Shown one piece after another: positions 12,342 through 25,047 of a stretch of DNA of 64,000 bases. The stretch's first letter is position 1, and every line of letters starts with the position of its first letter. The translations under genes were made by a program, and so were the position numbers. The notes beneath the pieces are model-generated. The model ran no database searches. It had not been told where the DNA came from and saw only the letters and a list, made by a program, of their open reading frames with translations. The DNA is from Caldicoprobacter oshimai DSM 21659 (GTDB taxonomy: Bacteria; Bacillota; Clostridia; Caldicoprobacterales; Caldicoprobacteraceae): contig JAGB01000002.1 in assembly GCA_000526435.1 (NCBI GenBank), forward strand, positions 988,888-1,052,887, given 5' to 3'.

Positions 12342-12517
12342 CACTGTCACCTCTTTCGTTGATAATTACAATCCTTTTATAACTATTACAGTATAGCACA
12401 CCAAGAATATTAATTTCAAGACATTTTTCAGCCATAACTCGGCTTTCAACTACCTCTTTCATGCATATCTGGCTTTGCAACAGTAAAGCTAAGCTTAAAA
12501 CCGTCGAATTCAGGCCC

Positions 12518-13582
12518 TTATGCCTTCCACTGAGGCAAAATCCTGGCTTTTTGAAGCGCTTTTATAATAGCCACAATAATGGGGCCCAAAAACAGTCCAA
12601 TGATTCCAAAAAGCTGCAGCCCCACATATATCGATATAAGGGTGACAAGCGGATGCAAGCCCAGGCTTTGTCCCACCACCTTGGGCTCTAAAAACTGGCG
12701 AACTATCAATATGACGATATAAAGCGCTATAAAGGCAAGCGCCTTTGGAACATTGCCCATAATCAGGTTAATGGCTGCAGCAGGAATTAAGATGGTCCCA
12801 GTGCCCAATACCGGCAAGGCGTCCACCACTGCCGTTATGAGAGCCAACGAAAAGACGTATTTTACGCCTATCAAGCTGTATCCTATGAGCAGCTCGATAA
12901 AGGTAACCGAAATGAGGATGGACTGCGCCTTAATAAAGCCCATCAGTGCAGCGAAAAGGTCCTCTTTTACCGTGCGGACCTTGTTTCTCCATCCCTCTGG
13001 TATCTGCTTATAGACAAACCTCGAGATCTTCTCCCTGTCCCTGCTCATGAAGAAAGAGGACACTAGCGATATTACTATGAAGAGGAACAGCTGAGGCAAA
13101 AACTTTACCATATCCAACAGGTAATTCAACAGGCTTTGCAAGAATACCGATATACTCCCCACAACAGACCCCAGGCTGTCCCTGATCGTCCTTTCAAGCT
13201 CAGCAGGCAAGCTCAAATATAAATTCTGCACCCTGCCCAACAGCGTATCGACATACTCTCTAACCACTTGAGCGCTGGGAATCTCCCTGGTTAACCGCCA
13301 TATCTCATTGACCAGCTCCGAGAAGATGAGTATCACAATGCCACCCGTAATCAGTGTGAAAAAGAGGAGCACTATGCCCACCGCTGTCCCCCGGGGCAAC
13401 TTGAGCTTAGTCGTTAAAAAGCTGACCGGCCGTTCGATAATAAAGGTTATAAACAGGGCTACTACAAATGGGGCCACATAAGGTATGACCTTGATAAGCA
13501 GCAGGAGCACCAGCAAAAGTACCAGTACTATCCATGCTATGCTCTTTAAATATCTTTTATACCGTGGACTTATGCTTACCAT
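12518..13582 (-). CDS. AI-2E family membrane protein, probable sporulation protein YtvI type
   Basis: 354 residues with about eight hydrophobic segments and the AI-2E family ending (GIIGLFLGPIIVAIIKAL), plus the ALPVLGTGTILIPAA motif. Members of this size and pattern in spore formers are annotated as YtvI, a sporulation integral membrane protein. Other members of the superfamily are Na+/H+ antiporters or solute exporters, so transport of an ion or small solute is possible. Quorum-signal export should not be assumed. It lies 28 nt after the rho stop in the same direction. Confidence 0.8.
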   Translation of the reverse strand: MVSISPRYKRYLKSIAWIVLVLLLVLLLLIKVIPYVAPFVVALFITFIIERPVSFLTTKLKLPRGTAVGIVLLFFTLITGGIVILIFSELVNEIWRLTREIPSAQVVREYVDTLLGRVQNLYLSLPAELERTIRDSLGSVVGSISVFLQSLLNYLLDMVKFLPQLFLFIVISLVSSFFMSRDREKISRFVYKQIPEGWRNKVRTVKEDLFAALMGFIKAQSILISVTFIELLIGYSLIGVKYVFSLALITAVVDALPVLGTGTILIPAAAINLIMGNVPKALAFIALYIVILIVRQFLEPKVVGQSLGLHPLVTLISIYVGLQLFGIIGLFLGPIIVAIIKALQKARILPQWKA

Positions 13583-13610
13583 AGTTTACCCATACCCCGC
13601 TGTACCATGT

Positions 13611-15629
<2,019 letters not shown>

Positions 15630-16152
15630 AGTCCTTTCTCCTCGCTTTCTATTTAGGATTTTTGCTGCGAATGCACAAATAGGTATACAGCTTTTGTATG
15701 CACTGTGTTTTCTATCATGTTTTGATATTAAATGGTTTACGCGCTTAAAATACACGGAAATATCAGCGACACAGGGAATGTACTGATAAATGCTGACGGG
15801 AATACTCTCTCTTCCATATTATTTCCAGCTTCCCGTCTTTCATACAGTGTGCCTTAAATTCAATAAATAAAATAATCAACAAAACATCACAAAAAGCAGC
15901 ACTTCACACAACATGAAACCATTATATATAATATATACCCCTTGTCATGCTTTTCAACCCAAAACGCCGTTTTATTATGGAAAACTTACAAAAACAAAAT
16001 GAACAAAAACTCATAAGCTTTTGTATGTAAATAAACTTCCCTCAATGAGAAAGTAGATTTGAAAGGCATCCAAGGGTACCCACAAGATGGCATTATGAGC
16101 AGTTTATAGATATCATACTCTAAAAGCCTTCTGCCGTCAACAAAAAATTCAC
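15630..16152. other. Rho leader and intergenic region
   Basis: About 520 nt with no convincing gene on either strand. It is strongly AT-rich in its middle. On the minus strand a candidate promoter for rho (TTGAAA, 18-nt spacer, TATTAT) lies at 15928-15957, leaving a leader of about 300 nt. Long leaders are common for autogenously controlled rho genes, but I found no defined structure that proves this here. Confidence 0.5.
15928..15957 (-). promoter_or_regulatory. Candidate rho promoter
   Basis: TTGAAA at 15952-15957 and TATTAT at 15928-15933 on the minus strand, 18 nt apart, in the only long untranslated region upstream of rho. The surrounding repeat of TATA-like triplets makes the exact -10 ambiguous. 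Confidence 0.4.
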
Positions 16153-16182
16153 AAAAAAACCCCACTCAAAATTAGTAGGGTT
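16153..16182 (-). terminator. Rho-independent terminator after pyrG
   Basis: Just past the pyrG stop on the minus strand: a 9-bp stem AACCCTACT/AGTGGGGTT with one G-T pair, a 7-nt loop, then a run of T residues. It separates pyrG from the rho transcription unit. Confidence 0.85.
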
Positions 16183-16201
16183 ACACAAAAAATATATAAA
16201 A

Positions 16202-17884
<1,683 letters not shown>

Positions 17885-17909
17885 TCAATCCCGTTGTCAA
17901 GGATTTTTA

Positions 17910-18554
17910 TCACGGTTTATAATCAAGCACCACAATGCGGGTTTTCTTTCCTTCTAAATCCTGCTTTTTAACCTCAAAGGTATGGTCATTGAGACGAGTC
18001 CCACCACCCATGACTTGCAAGAACTTATCCACGCCGTCAATGGGAAAATCTATCCTGTCGGTCTTGTAGTGCATGGGTATTACTATGGAAGGCTTGAGGG
18101 CTGCAACCACGTTGGCTGCCATCCCTGCATCGATAGTATATGTACCCCCGACGGGTATGAGCAGCACGTCTACATCGCCTATTTGCTCAACCTGCTCATC
18201 AGCAAGGGCATGCCCTAGGTCTCCCAAATGGCATACCTTTATGCCATCTATATCGAATACGTATATGATGTTGATGCCCCTTTTGCTGCCACCCTGGTCA
18301 TCATGGTAGCTCTTTATCCCCTTTATAGGTATGTCCTTTACATAGAAATTTCCTATTTTGCTGATAACCTCGGGGTTCCCAGGCACACCCTGCACATAGT
18401 TATGGTCAAAATGTTGGTGGCTTACCGTGACAATATCGGCCTGCTCATCTGGGAGCCTGTATCCCACAGTCTCATCAAAGGGGTCGGTGATTATGGCAAC
18501 CCCAGAATCCGAGACCAGCCTGAAACAGGCATGCCCAAACCAAGTTATCTTCAT
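17910..18554 (-). CDS. Metal-dependent hydrolase, UPF0173 (metallo-beta-lactamase fold)
   Basis: 214 residues. The metal site motif SHQHFDHNY (HxHxDH) is present together with the later His in CHLGDLGH and IPMHYKT. The N-terminus KITWFGHACFRL is the UPF0173 signature. Family members are small cytoplasmic hydrolases of unknown natural substrate. ATG at 18554 with AAGGAGG upstream. It stands between murI and pyrG. Confidence 0.88.
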   Translation of the reverse strand: MKITWFGHACFRLVSDSGVAIITDPFDETVGYRLPDEQADIVTVSHQHFDHNYVQGVPGNPEVISKIGNFYVKDIPIKGIKSYHDDQGGSKRGINIIYVFDIDGIKVCHLGDLGHALADEQVEQIGDVDVLLIPVGGTYTIDAGMAANVVAALKPSIVIPMHYKTDRIDFPIDGVDKFLQVMGGGTRLNDHTFEVKKQDLEGKKTRIVVLDYKP

Positions 18555-18589
18555 AACCTCTCTACCTCCTTTTTAATTTGAAAAAATCG

Positions 18590-19396
18590 CTAATAGTTTT
18601 CAATGTCCACCTTGCCAGCATATTCTATCTCCCTATTCAAAAAACGGCTTCCTATCTGTTTGAATCGCTGACTGAAATCGCTCAAGTAATACAGGTATTG
18701 AGGCTCCTTATCGCTTTCATTGAGCATGCCCCGCTGCTCCAAAATCCGTTTAACCTCCTGAGCCGTATCCACCGCAGGGTTAATCAACGCCACATCAGGG
18801 CCCATGACTTTGGAAATGGTATTGATAAGCAAAGGGTAATGGGTACAACCCAATATGAGGGTATCTGCCCCCCACTCCCTCAAAGGCGCAAGATATTTTT
18901 CGGCAGTTAAATATGCTATGGGCGTGTCGCTCCACCCCTCTTCTACTATGGGCACAAACAACGAACAGGCCACGCTACAGGTGTGTATATTGGCGTTCAT
19001 GCCGGCAATGGTCCTGGAATAGGAACCGCTCTGTACCGTGGCCTCAGTCCCAATTATGCCCACCTTACCATTGCGAGTGGCCCTCACCGCGGCAGCCGCG
19101 CCGGGTTCCACAACTCCTATTATGGGGATATCGAAAACCTCCTTTACGGCATCCAGGGCCATCGAACTGGCCGTATTACAAGCGATTACCACAGCCTTTA
19201 TGTTCTGGGTAAGAAGAAACCGTATGCACTGCATGGAGTATTTGATAATAGTTTCCTTAGAACGGGTACCATACGGAAGGCGCGCCGTATCGCCAAAATA
19301 GACGATGTTCTCGTTGGGCAGCTGAGCCATCAATTCCTTCACTACCGTCAGTCCACCCAACCCCGAATCGAAAACGCCAATAGGCCTATGATCCAC
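18590..19396 (-). CDS. murI: Glutamate racemase
   Basis: 268 residues from the GTG at 19396, which has AGAGGAG eight bases upstream. It supplies D-glutamate for peptidoglycan. The two catalytic cysteines sit in IACNTASS and LGCTHYPLL, with the substrate loop VFDSGLGGLTV at the N-terminus. The open frame continues more than 70 codons upstream into ddl, but that part has no family similarity. It starts 14 nt after the ddl stop, making a ddl-murI wall-precursor unit. Confidence 0.95.
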   Translation of the reverse strand: MDHRPIGVFDSGLGGLTVVKELMAQLPNENIVYFGDTARLPYGTRSKETIIKYSMQCIRFLLTQNIKAVVIACNTASSMALDAVKEVFDIPIIGVVEPGAAAAVRATRNGKVGIIGTEATVQSGSYSRTIAGMNANIHTCSVACSLFVPIVEEGWSDTPIAYLTAEKYLAPLREWGADTLILGCTHYPLLINTISKVMGPDVALINPAVDTAQEVKRILEQRGMLNESDKEPQYLYYLSDFSQRFKQIGSRFLNREIEYAGKVDIENY

Positions 19397-19410
19397 TGCG
19401 CAAGCTCCTC

Positions 19411-20493
19411 TCACTCGGGATGTTTTTCCTTGAACCTGTCCAGCGCAAGCTCGATTAGCCGATCTATAAGCTTGGAATACGGCACACCTGTCGCTTCCCA
19501 CAGCTTGGGATACATGCTTATCTTGGTAAATCCCGGTATGGTGTTGACCTCGTTTATATACACCTCCAGAGTGTCCTTTTCCACGAAAAAGTCCACCCTG
19601 GCCATTCCGCTGCAATCCAGCGCTTTATAAGCCTTTATAGCCAGCTGGCGAATCTCATTGGCTTTCTCCTCCGGCAGGTCGGCCGGTATGATCAAACGCG
19701 ATTTCCCATCATCGAAATACTTCGCATTATAATCATAGAATTCGTTGCACGGGATGATCTCTCCCAGCACCGAGGCCTGAGGGTCATTGTTACCCAAAAC
19801 GGCGCACTCGATCTCCCTGCAATCGATAAAAGCTTCAACCACCAGCTTTCTGTCATACCTTCCGGCCTCTTTCAAACCTTCAATGAGCTCTTGCCTGTTG
19901 TGGGCTTTTGTAATCCCCACGCTGGAACCCATATTGGACGGCTTTACAAAACACGGATAACCTAAAGCCGATTCAATGGCATCTATTATGTGCTGTGGCC
20001 TTTGCTCGAACTCCCGCCTTAACACCACCAGATACTTCCCCTGTGGCAAGCCAAAGCTGTCAAAAACAGCTTTGGCCATAGCCTTATCCATGGCCACAGA
20101 GGAGGCCACCACGTCGCATCCCACATAAGGGATATTGGCCAGCTCCAGCAGGCCCTGTATAGTCCCATCTTCGGCATGAGGTCCATGCATTATGGGGAAA
20201 ACCACGTCTACCTTGTATACCTGGGACGGGTTGTCTACAAGAAAAAATCCCTTGAACGAAGGATCAGCAGGGAACACTATGGGCTTTGAACTGGCTTCCC
20301 ATACCCCGTTTTGTATGTCCTCCACATCTCCCTCAAACAGGAGCCATTTGCCAGACTTGGTAATACCGATAAAATATATATCATACTTGTCAGGGTCCAT
20401 ATTCTTTACAACCGAAGTGCACGACATCAACGAAACCTCATGTTCACCTGATTGACCTCCAAACAGAACGACTACCTTTAACTTTTCAGGCAT
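19411..20493 (-). CDS. ddl: D-alanine--D-alanine ligase
   Basis: 360 residues, ATP-grasp ligase joining two D-Ala for the peptidoglycan stem. Visible motifs are LFGGQSGEHEVSL, HGPHAEDGTIQGLLE, KPSNMGSSVG and INEVNTIPGFT. The omega loop reads EFYDYNAKY, with the Tyr found in D-Ala-D-Ala enzymes, so a vancomycin-type D-Ala-D-Lac ligase is unlikely. ATG at 20493 follows GGAGGAAAG. Confidence 0.96.
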   Translation of the reverse strand: MPEKLKVVVLFGGQSGEHEVSLMSCTSVVKNMDPDKYDIYFIGITKSGKWLLFEGDVEDIQNGVWEASSKPIVFPADPSFKGFFLVDNPSQVYKVDVVFPIMHGPHAEDGTIQGLLELANIPYVGCDVVASSVAMDKAMAKAVFDSFGLPQGKYLVVLRREFEQRPQHIIDAIESALGYPCFVKPSNMGSSVGITKAHNRQELIEGLKEAGRYDRKLVVEAFIDCREIECAVLGNNDPQASVLGEIIPCNEFYDYNAKYFDDGKSRLIIPADLPEEKANEIRQLAIKAYKALDCSGMARVDFFVEKDTLEVYINEVNTIPGFTKISMYPKLWEATGVPYSKLIDRLIELALDRFKEKHPE

Positions 20494-20833
20494 ATGCTTT
20501 CCTCCTTCAGCCTATCCGCCACTTTGCCTACCAAAACTTTGCGGCGGTATTTGGGCACCGTATAAGATAGTAGTCGACGTTGTGTACAGTTGTAGTTGAT
20601 CGTTTCCATCGCTTTTCGTTCATAACATAGCTATATTATATCACAATTATTATAAGCCTACAATTTATTTAATGCCAGGACCGCCTTTCAGCCCACCCTT
20701 AAAGGGAGGGGCTTCCTCGACGGATCTCCTTAAACAATTATTATTCAATGTTTCATCGATATTTTCTTTTAAAATATGATGAGACATAAAACTCATTTGA
20801 TTATCAAAAAATCGCCAAAACACAAATGGTATA
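20494..20833. other. Intergenic region upstream of ddl
   Basis: About 340 nt without a gene. It holds the ddl promoter region and, at 20690-20713, a G/C-rich hairpin (AGCCC...GGGCT with an inner CCCTT/AAGGG) inside a context resembling the right ends of IS200/IS605 elements. No transposase gene accompanies it. Confidence 0.45.
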
Positions 20834-20879
20834 ACCAAAAGCTTAAGCGGAGGCGGTAGCCTCCGCTTAAGCCTTTGGT
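20834..20879 (-). terminator. Terminator of the SASP gene
   Basis: A 14-bp perfect stem (GCTTAAGCGGAGGC and its complement) around a 4-nt GGTA-type loop. Beyond one mismatch it extends with ACCAAA/TTTGGT to about 21 bp. It starts 10 nt past the SASP stop. A T-rich stretch follows on the minus strand. Such a long stem also gives a very stable 3' end to a spore mRNA. Confidence 0.8.
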
Positions 20880-20888
20880 ACTATATGG

Positions 20889-21065
20889 CTACTTGGTTCG
20901 GCTTATGCTCCTCTCGGCCATTTCTATAGCCTTGGCCACCATGTTGCCGCAGTCGCGAGAAGTCACGTCTCCCCAACCCCTGCTCTTTACAATGTCGTAC
21001 ACGCCCAACTCCTTAGCAATTTCTTCCTTAAGCCTGTCAGACATTATCCCGCGCCTTCTAGCCAT
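20889..21065 (-). CDS. Small acid-soluble spore protein, alpha/beta type
   Basis: 58 residues beginning MARRRGIMSDRLKEEIAKEL. The GPR protease recognition-like segment EIAKEL and the DNA-binding C-terminal half GWGDVTSRDCGNMVAKAIEMAE are typical of Clostridia-type alpha/beta SASPs, which coat and protect spore DNA and are degraded on germination. ATG at 21065 with AAGGGGG upstream. It is a single-gene unit between ypeB and ddl with its own strong terminator. Forespore (sigma G) expression is expected from the family. Confidence 0.93.
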   Translation of the reverse strand: MARRRGIMSDRLKEEIAKELGVYDIVKSRGWGDVTSRDCGNMVAKAIEMAERSISRTK

Positions 21066-21160
21066 AATAATACCCCCTTCTCAAGCAAAAGACGTTTTAT
21101 TGTCCTTTGCTGATAATAGTTTTCCCCGCCTTACAGCACACTATGCTGCAAAAAATATGG

Positions 21161-22507
21161 CTAGATTGCCAGGATTCCATTGGCAGTGTCAATAATTTTC
21201 AATATATTAACTTCTTTCCCATTGTTTGCATCGATGTAGACTATGAAGTTATCTCCTCCGTATTCGCCCCTAAACTCATAGCACAGCTTCTCTCCGCCCG
21301 ACTCGGTGGGAATGATGGCCAACCCTTCGGACTTTATCTTGAGGTTGGGGTTTACCAGCTTTCGCGCTTCGTCAAGCGACAGCCTTGGAGGTTTTATATC
21401 CCGCTCTTTATGGGCTATAAGGTAGTTGCGGGCATCAAACCCCACGATACTTCCATCTTCCAGTGACACCTTTACCTTGATCAAATCGGGATATACTATG
21501 ACATCGCCCTGCTTATATGCAAAATTTATCACCAGGGTGCCATCAAACTTCTGGCTGTAAGTGGGTACCATCGACCTGTATCCTTTTTGGGATAAAAACC
21601 TTTCAGCCGAACGCCGCGCCTCCTCCACGGAGATCCTGGCGGACTTAATCTCCCCATCTGAAATCATATTTACCACCTTACCGCCTCTCTTGCTGACAGA
21701 GAGGAAGATGGTCCCATTGCCGTTTTTTGGTTTTATATACACTCCCCAAGTCTCTATATCAGCCGTAGTCTGAGGGCCGTTATTTATCTCAGCTACCCTG
21801 TCCCTCCCAACAAAGTCGGCAGCAATCTCCTCGGCCTTTTTCTGGTCAATAGCCTGCCCCTGGATGCGGATATCCCTTTTTTGCTGAAGCGTTTCAGAGA
21901 AAGGGCCATCATATATCAGTGTGGGGTAATCAATGCCAGTCCTCTCTATTCTCATAAACTGCCTCTCAATCAAGTTCTCAGCATCTTCATCGAGCTCCTG
22001 CTTGACCTTTGCCTGCCTTATTTCGCCCCATTTCACCCCGCCCGAATTGATGTTGTCAACCAGTACTTTAAGCTCATCGTTCAACCGCGCACAGCTGTTA
22101 TGTAATTTCTGGAGGTTATTCATCTCCTCTACCGAGATGGTTTGATCCCGTCCCACCTTTTTGGTCAGGTAATAGCAGTAATCTGCTAGCTGATTTATGA
22201 ACTTCGAGGTCTTAATGAGCGATAGATGTCCCAAAGGCAACTGTCCCAGATTTACCTGGGCGGCATCGGCCTGCCTCCACACATCAGAAAGTAGCATCAT
22301 GCTCTGCCCCTGATCGCCGCTCACCATCAACTTTGAAAGCTTGGTCTCTATATCACCTATCTGCCCTACCAGCTCGAAAAACGACTTTTGATACAGGTTT
22401 TCCATATAGTTTCGATACTCCAAATTCTGCAAATACTGGTTGTATCCCCACAGCCCTACCACTATCAAAGCCACCGCCAACACTATTGTAAGTATCCATC
22501 TGGTCAT
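21161..22507 (-). CDS. ypeB: Germination protein YpeB
   Basis: 448 residues. An uncleaved N-terminal membrane segment (WILTIVLAVALIVVGLWG) is followed by a helical domain and, in the C-terminal half, PepSY-type repeats (ISVEEARRSAERFLSQKGY, LSLDEARKLVNP). YpeB is needed to localise and protect the cortex-lytic enzyme SleB in the dormant spore. It lies directly downstream of sleB, the usual bicistronic order. ATG at 22507 follows AGGAGG. Confidence 0.94.
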   Translation of the reverse strand: MTRWILTIVLAVALIVVGLWGYNQYLQNLEYRNYMENLYQKSFFELVGQIGDIETKLSKLMVSGDQGQSMMLLSDVWRQADAAQVNLGQLPLGHLSLIKTSKFINQLADYCYYLTKKVGRDQTISVEEMNNLQKLHNSCARLNDELKVLVDNINSGGVKWGEIRQAKVKQELDEDAENLIERQFMRIERTGIDYPTLIYDGPFSETLQQKRDIRIQGQAIDQKKAEEIAADFVGRDRVAEINNGPQTTADIETWGVYIKPKNGNGTIFLSVSKRGGKVVNMISDGEIKSARISVEEARRSAERFLSQKGYRSMVPTYSQKFDGTLVINFAYKQGDVIVYPDLIKVKVSLEDGSIVGFDARNYLIAHKERDIKPPRLSLDEARKLVNPNLKIKSEGLAIIPTESGGEKLCYEFRGEYGGDNFIVYIDANNGKEVNILKIIDTANGILAI

Positions 22508-22633
22508 GCGCCTTGCCTCCTGTCATACCATATTGGTTATCTCCTGTAAAGGGCCGATATGCCCCTGAACCGTAATGCTTTTGCTCCCCGAACACATGAA
22601 TATTCAACAATATCGCTTGCGTTACCACACAGC

Positions 22634-23347
22634 CTATTTGGCAAAACGGTGATTACCAATGACGATGTGCACCGGCCTTGACCATATCCAGCCGCTGGTC
22701 GCCTTGGCCGGATTGTAATAATAAAGCGCACCGTAAGTGGGGTCCCAGCCATTTAAAGCATCCCTGGCAGCACGCAGCGATTCTTCATCGGGAGCCAGGT
22801 TGATCTGGCCATCAGCAACGGCCGTAAAGGCACCTGGCTGATATATTACCCCTGCGATAGTATTGGGAAAAGAAGGATGTTTTACGCGGTTTAACACCAC
22901 TGCCGCCACTGCTACCTTTCCGATGTAGGGTTCGCCTCTGGCCTCGGCGTGTACCAGTCTGGCCAGCAAGTACAAATCCCCGCTGCTGTGCGTTCCACCG
23001 GCCCTTGAAGCCTGGTAAGAGGTAGTAGCAGTGCCCGTAAGGGTAATGCCCAAGGCCGCCGCCGTCTGCGGCCCCACCACTCCGTCCACTTTTAAACCAT
23101 TTTTTCTTTGAAAAAGCTTCACCGCTTCAAAGGTCTCGGGACCGTAAACTCCATCGATAGGGCCATCATAATAACCCCATTGTTTGAGCTTCCTCTGAAC
23201 CTCCATCACTTTGCTGCCAGTAGATCCCCAGTACAGTATGGTTTCAACGGCAGCATCTTGCCCTTTCCAATGATCTATGAGCATTGCGCCACAAATAAAA
23301 AGGGTTAACAAAACAGCTATAACAGAAAGCCTTTTTTTACGACTCAT
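22634..23347 (-). CDS. sleB: Spore cortex-lytic enzyme SleB
   Basis: 237 residues. It has an N-terminal signal or anchor (about 7-25), a peptidoglycan-binding repeat at about 38-100 (VMEVQRKLKQWGYYDGPIDG), and a C-terminal SleB/hydrolase 2 domain with the catalytic Glu in LVHAEARGEPYIGKVAVAAV. It is a lytic transglycosylase acting on muramic-lactam cortex during germination. It forms an operon with ypeB downstream. Confidence 0.95.
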   Translation of the reverse strand: MSRKKRLSVIAVLLTLFICGAMLIDHWKGQDAAVETILYWGSTGSKVMEVQRKLKQWGYYDGPIDGVYGPETFEAVKLFQRKNGLKVDGVVGPQTAAALGITLTGTATTSYQASRAGGTHSSGDLYLLARLVHAEARGEPYIGKVAVAAVVLNRVKHPSFPNTIAGVIYQPGAFTAVADGQINLAPDEESLRAARDALNGWDPTYGALYYYNPAKATSGWIWSRPVHIVIGNHRFAK

Positions 23348-23449
23348 ACCATCTCCCTTTCTAGCATATGGCTTCTGTTATATTTTTTGTTAACCCAAAA
23401 CCGAATATACCCACCAAAATATTCCTTTGTAGTATCGCTATAATCAGGC

Positions 23450-24907
23450 TTATATATCTAGCACCTTAATATAGTTGATAAACGGGTCTTCTGTGCCCTG
23501 AAGCTGTGTCTCTTCTTTCTTTAAAGCCTGAACATACTCCACCACCTCATGGGTGATGCGTTCCCCTGGACAGATCACTGGAATCCCGGGAGGATATGCC
23601 ATTATCATCTCGCCGCTTATCTCGCCCACAGCCTCCTCCAGCCTAACGCTTCGCTTCGGGCTATAAAAAGCATCGCGCGGTCTCACAATCATCTCGGTTT
23701 TGCAGGGCACCAGATTGCAATTAGGCTTGTTTTTTACACCCCTCTTCCTGGCAATGTCCTTTAAAGCCTCAATGAGCCTGTCTATATCTTCTTTTTCATC
23801 GCCAAAAGTTATGATCGCCATTATATTGTAAAAATCCGAAAGCTCGATCTGGATGTTGTACTCCTTGCGAAGGACGCTCTCCATTTCATAGCCGGACATG
23901 CCCAGCTGCCGAACGTATATGCTGAGCTTGGTCTCGTCAAAGTCGTATACACCAGGACTTCCCACCAGCTCTTTACCAAAGGCATACAGCCCTTCAATCT
24001 CGTTTATCTTTTCTCTAGCATACCGTGCCAGTTCCAGCGCCTTACTCACCAGTTCCCTTCCCCGCAAAGCCAGCTGCTTGCGCGCCATATCAATTGAAAC
24101 CATGAGAACATACGAAGCACTGGTTGTTTGTGTCAGGTTAAGCACCGATTTTACGCGGTTGCTGCTTACCTTATCGCTTTCACGGATGAACAAAGCCGAA
24201 CTTTGAGTCATGGATCCGCCGGTTTTGTGGAGGCTGACGGCGCTCATGTCGGCTCCCGCTTCCATAGCAGACATGGGCAGCTCATCACTAAACGGCAAAT
24301 GCGCCCCATGAGCTTCGTCTGCCAATACCAACATGTTGTTCTGATGGGCTATCCTGCAAATCTCCTTCAGGTTGGACACCGCACCATAATACGTTGGATT
24401 TATGACAAACACCGCCTTGGCTCTGGGATGATTCTTTATGGCCTCCTTCACGCTGTCCACAGACATGCCCATGGCGATGCCCAAATCATAATTTATCTCC
24501 GGCTGAACGTATACGGGTATGGCACCGCTCAGTATCATGGCCCCGATGGTGGACTTATGGGCGTTTCGGGGTATGATTATTTCATCACCAGGTCCGCAGG
24601 CATAGAGGATCATAGCCTGTACCCCTTGCGTGGTGCCGTTTACCAAAAAGAACGAATCGTCTGCGCCGTATAGCTGAGCTAAAAGCTTTTCAGCCTGTTT
24701 GATAACACTGATGGGATTACATATATTATCCAAATCCTCCATTCCGTTGAGGTCTATTTGAAACACTTTTTCGCCTAAATACTCTACCAGCTCACCAGCT
24801 CCTTTGCCCTTTTTGTGCCCTGGTACGTGAAATGGGATTACTCCATCCTCGACGTTTTTCTTGAGAGCTTCAAACAAAGGGGCTGTGTTCTGATCTAGCT
24901 TTTCCAT
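23450..24907 (-). CDS. Orn/Lys/Arg decarboxylase, fold type I PLP (SpeA-like)
   Basis: 485 residues. The PLP lysine is in SLHKTGGSMTQSS, with the preceding ADEAHGAHLPF motif and the N-terminal FHVPGHKKGKG. The C-terminal small domain ends AYPPGIPVICPGE. It belongs to the short Firmicute form related to B. subtilis SpeA (arginine decarboxylase) and YaaO. Substrate (arginine, lysine or ornithine) cannot be settled from sequence. A paralogue lies at 60867-62315. Confidence 0.88.
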   Translation of the reverse strand: MEKLDQNTAPLFEALKKNVEDGVIPFHVPGHKKGKGAGELVEYLGEKVFQIDLNGMEDLDNICNPISVIKQAEKLLAQLYGADDSFFLVNGTTQGVQAMILYACGPGDEIIIPRNAHKSTIGAMILSGAIPVYVQPEINYDLGIAMGMSVDSVKEAIKNHPRAKAVFVINPTYYGAVSNLKEICRIAHQNNMLVLADEAHGAHLPFSDELPMSAMEAGADMSAVSLHKTGGSMTQSSALFIRESDKVSSNRVKSVLNLTQTTSASYVLMVSIDMARKQLALRGRELVSKALELARYAREKINEIEGLYAFGKELVGSPGVYDFDETKLSIYVRQLGMSGYEMESVLRKEYNIQIELSDFYNIMAIITFGDEKEDIDRLIEALKDIARKRGVKNKPNCNLVPCKTEMIVRPRDAFYSPKRSVRLEEAVGEISGEMIMAYPPGIPVICPGERITHEVVEYVQALKKEETQLQGTEDPFINYIKVLDI

Positions 24908-25016
24908 GCTTTCTACCCCTTCCCCTTGAGAAAATCAACAAAAAGCAAAAATCCTTTTTGCTTACAAAGAATTATTACAACACAAATCGGCTTAAATTGC
25001 AATAACAATTTTTTAT

Positions 25017-25047
25017 AACAAAAAAAGGGTGCTATACGCACCCTTTT
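25017..25047 (-). terminator. Terminator after spoIIR
   Basis: A 10-bp perfect stem AAAAGGGTGC/GCACCCTTTT with a 5-nt loop, starting on the spoIIR stop codon itself and followed by a run of seven T on the minus strand. It isolates spoIIR from the decarboxylase gene. Confidence 0.9.

Noticed and set aside
12518..13582. Autoinducer-2 exporter
   Set aside because: The family name is historical. Nothing in the context points to quorum sensing, and the spore-former setting favours the YtvI reading.
15640..16150. Small genes in the rho leader
   Set aside because: I found no frame with both a start and a ribosome binding site on either strand. The region is AT-rich with many stops.
19411..20493. 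Vancomycin-resistance-type D-Ala-D-Lac ligase
   Set aside because: The omega loop has the Tyr of ordinary D-Ala-D-Ala ligases (FYDYNAKY) and no van genes are nearby.
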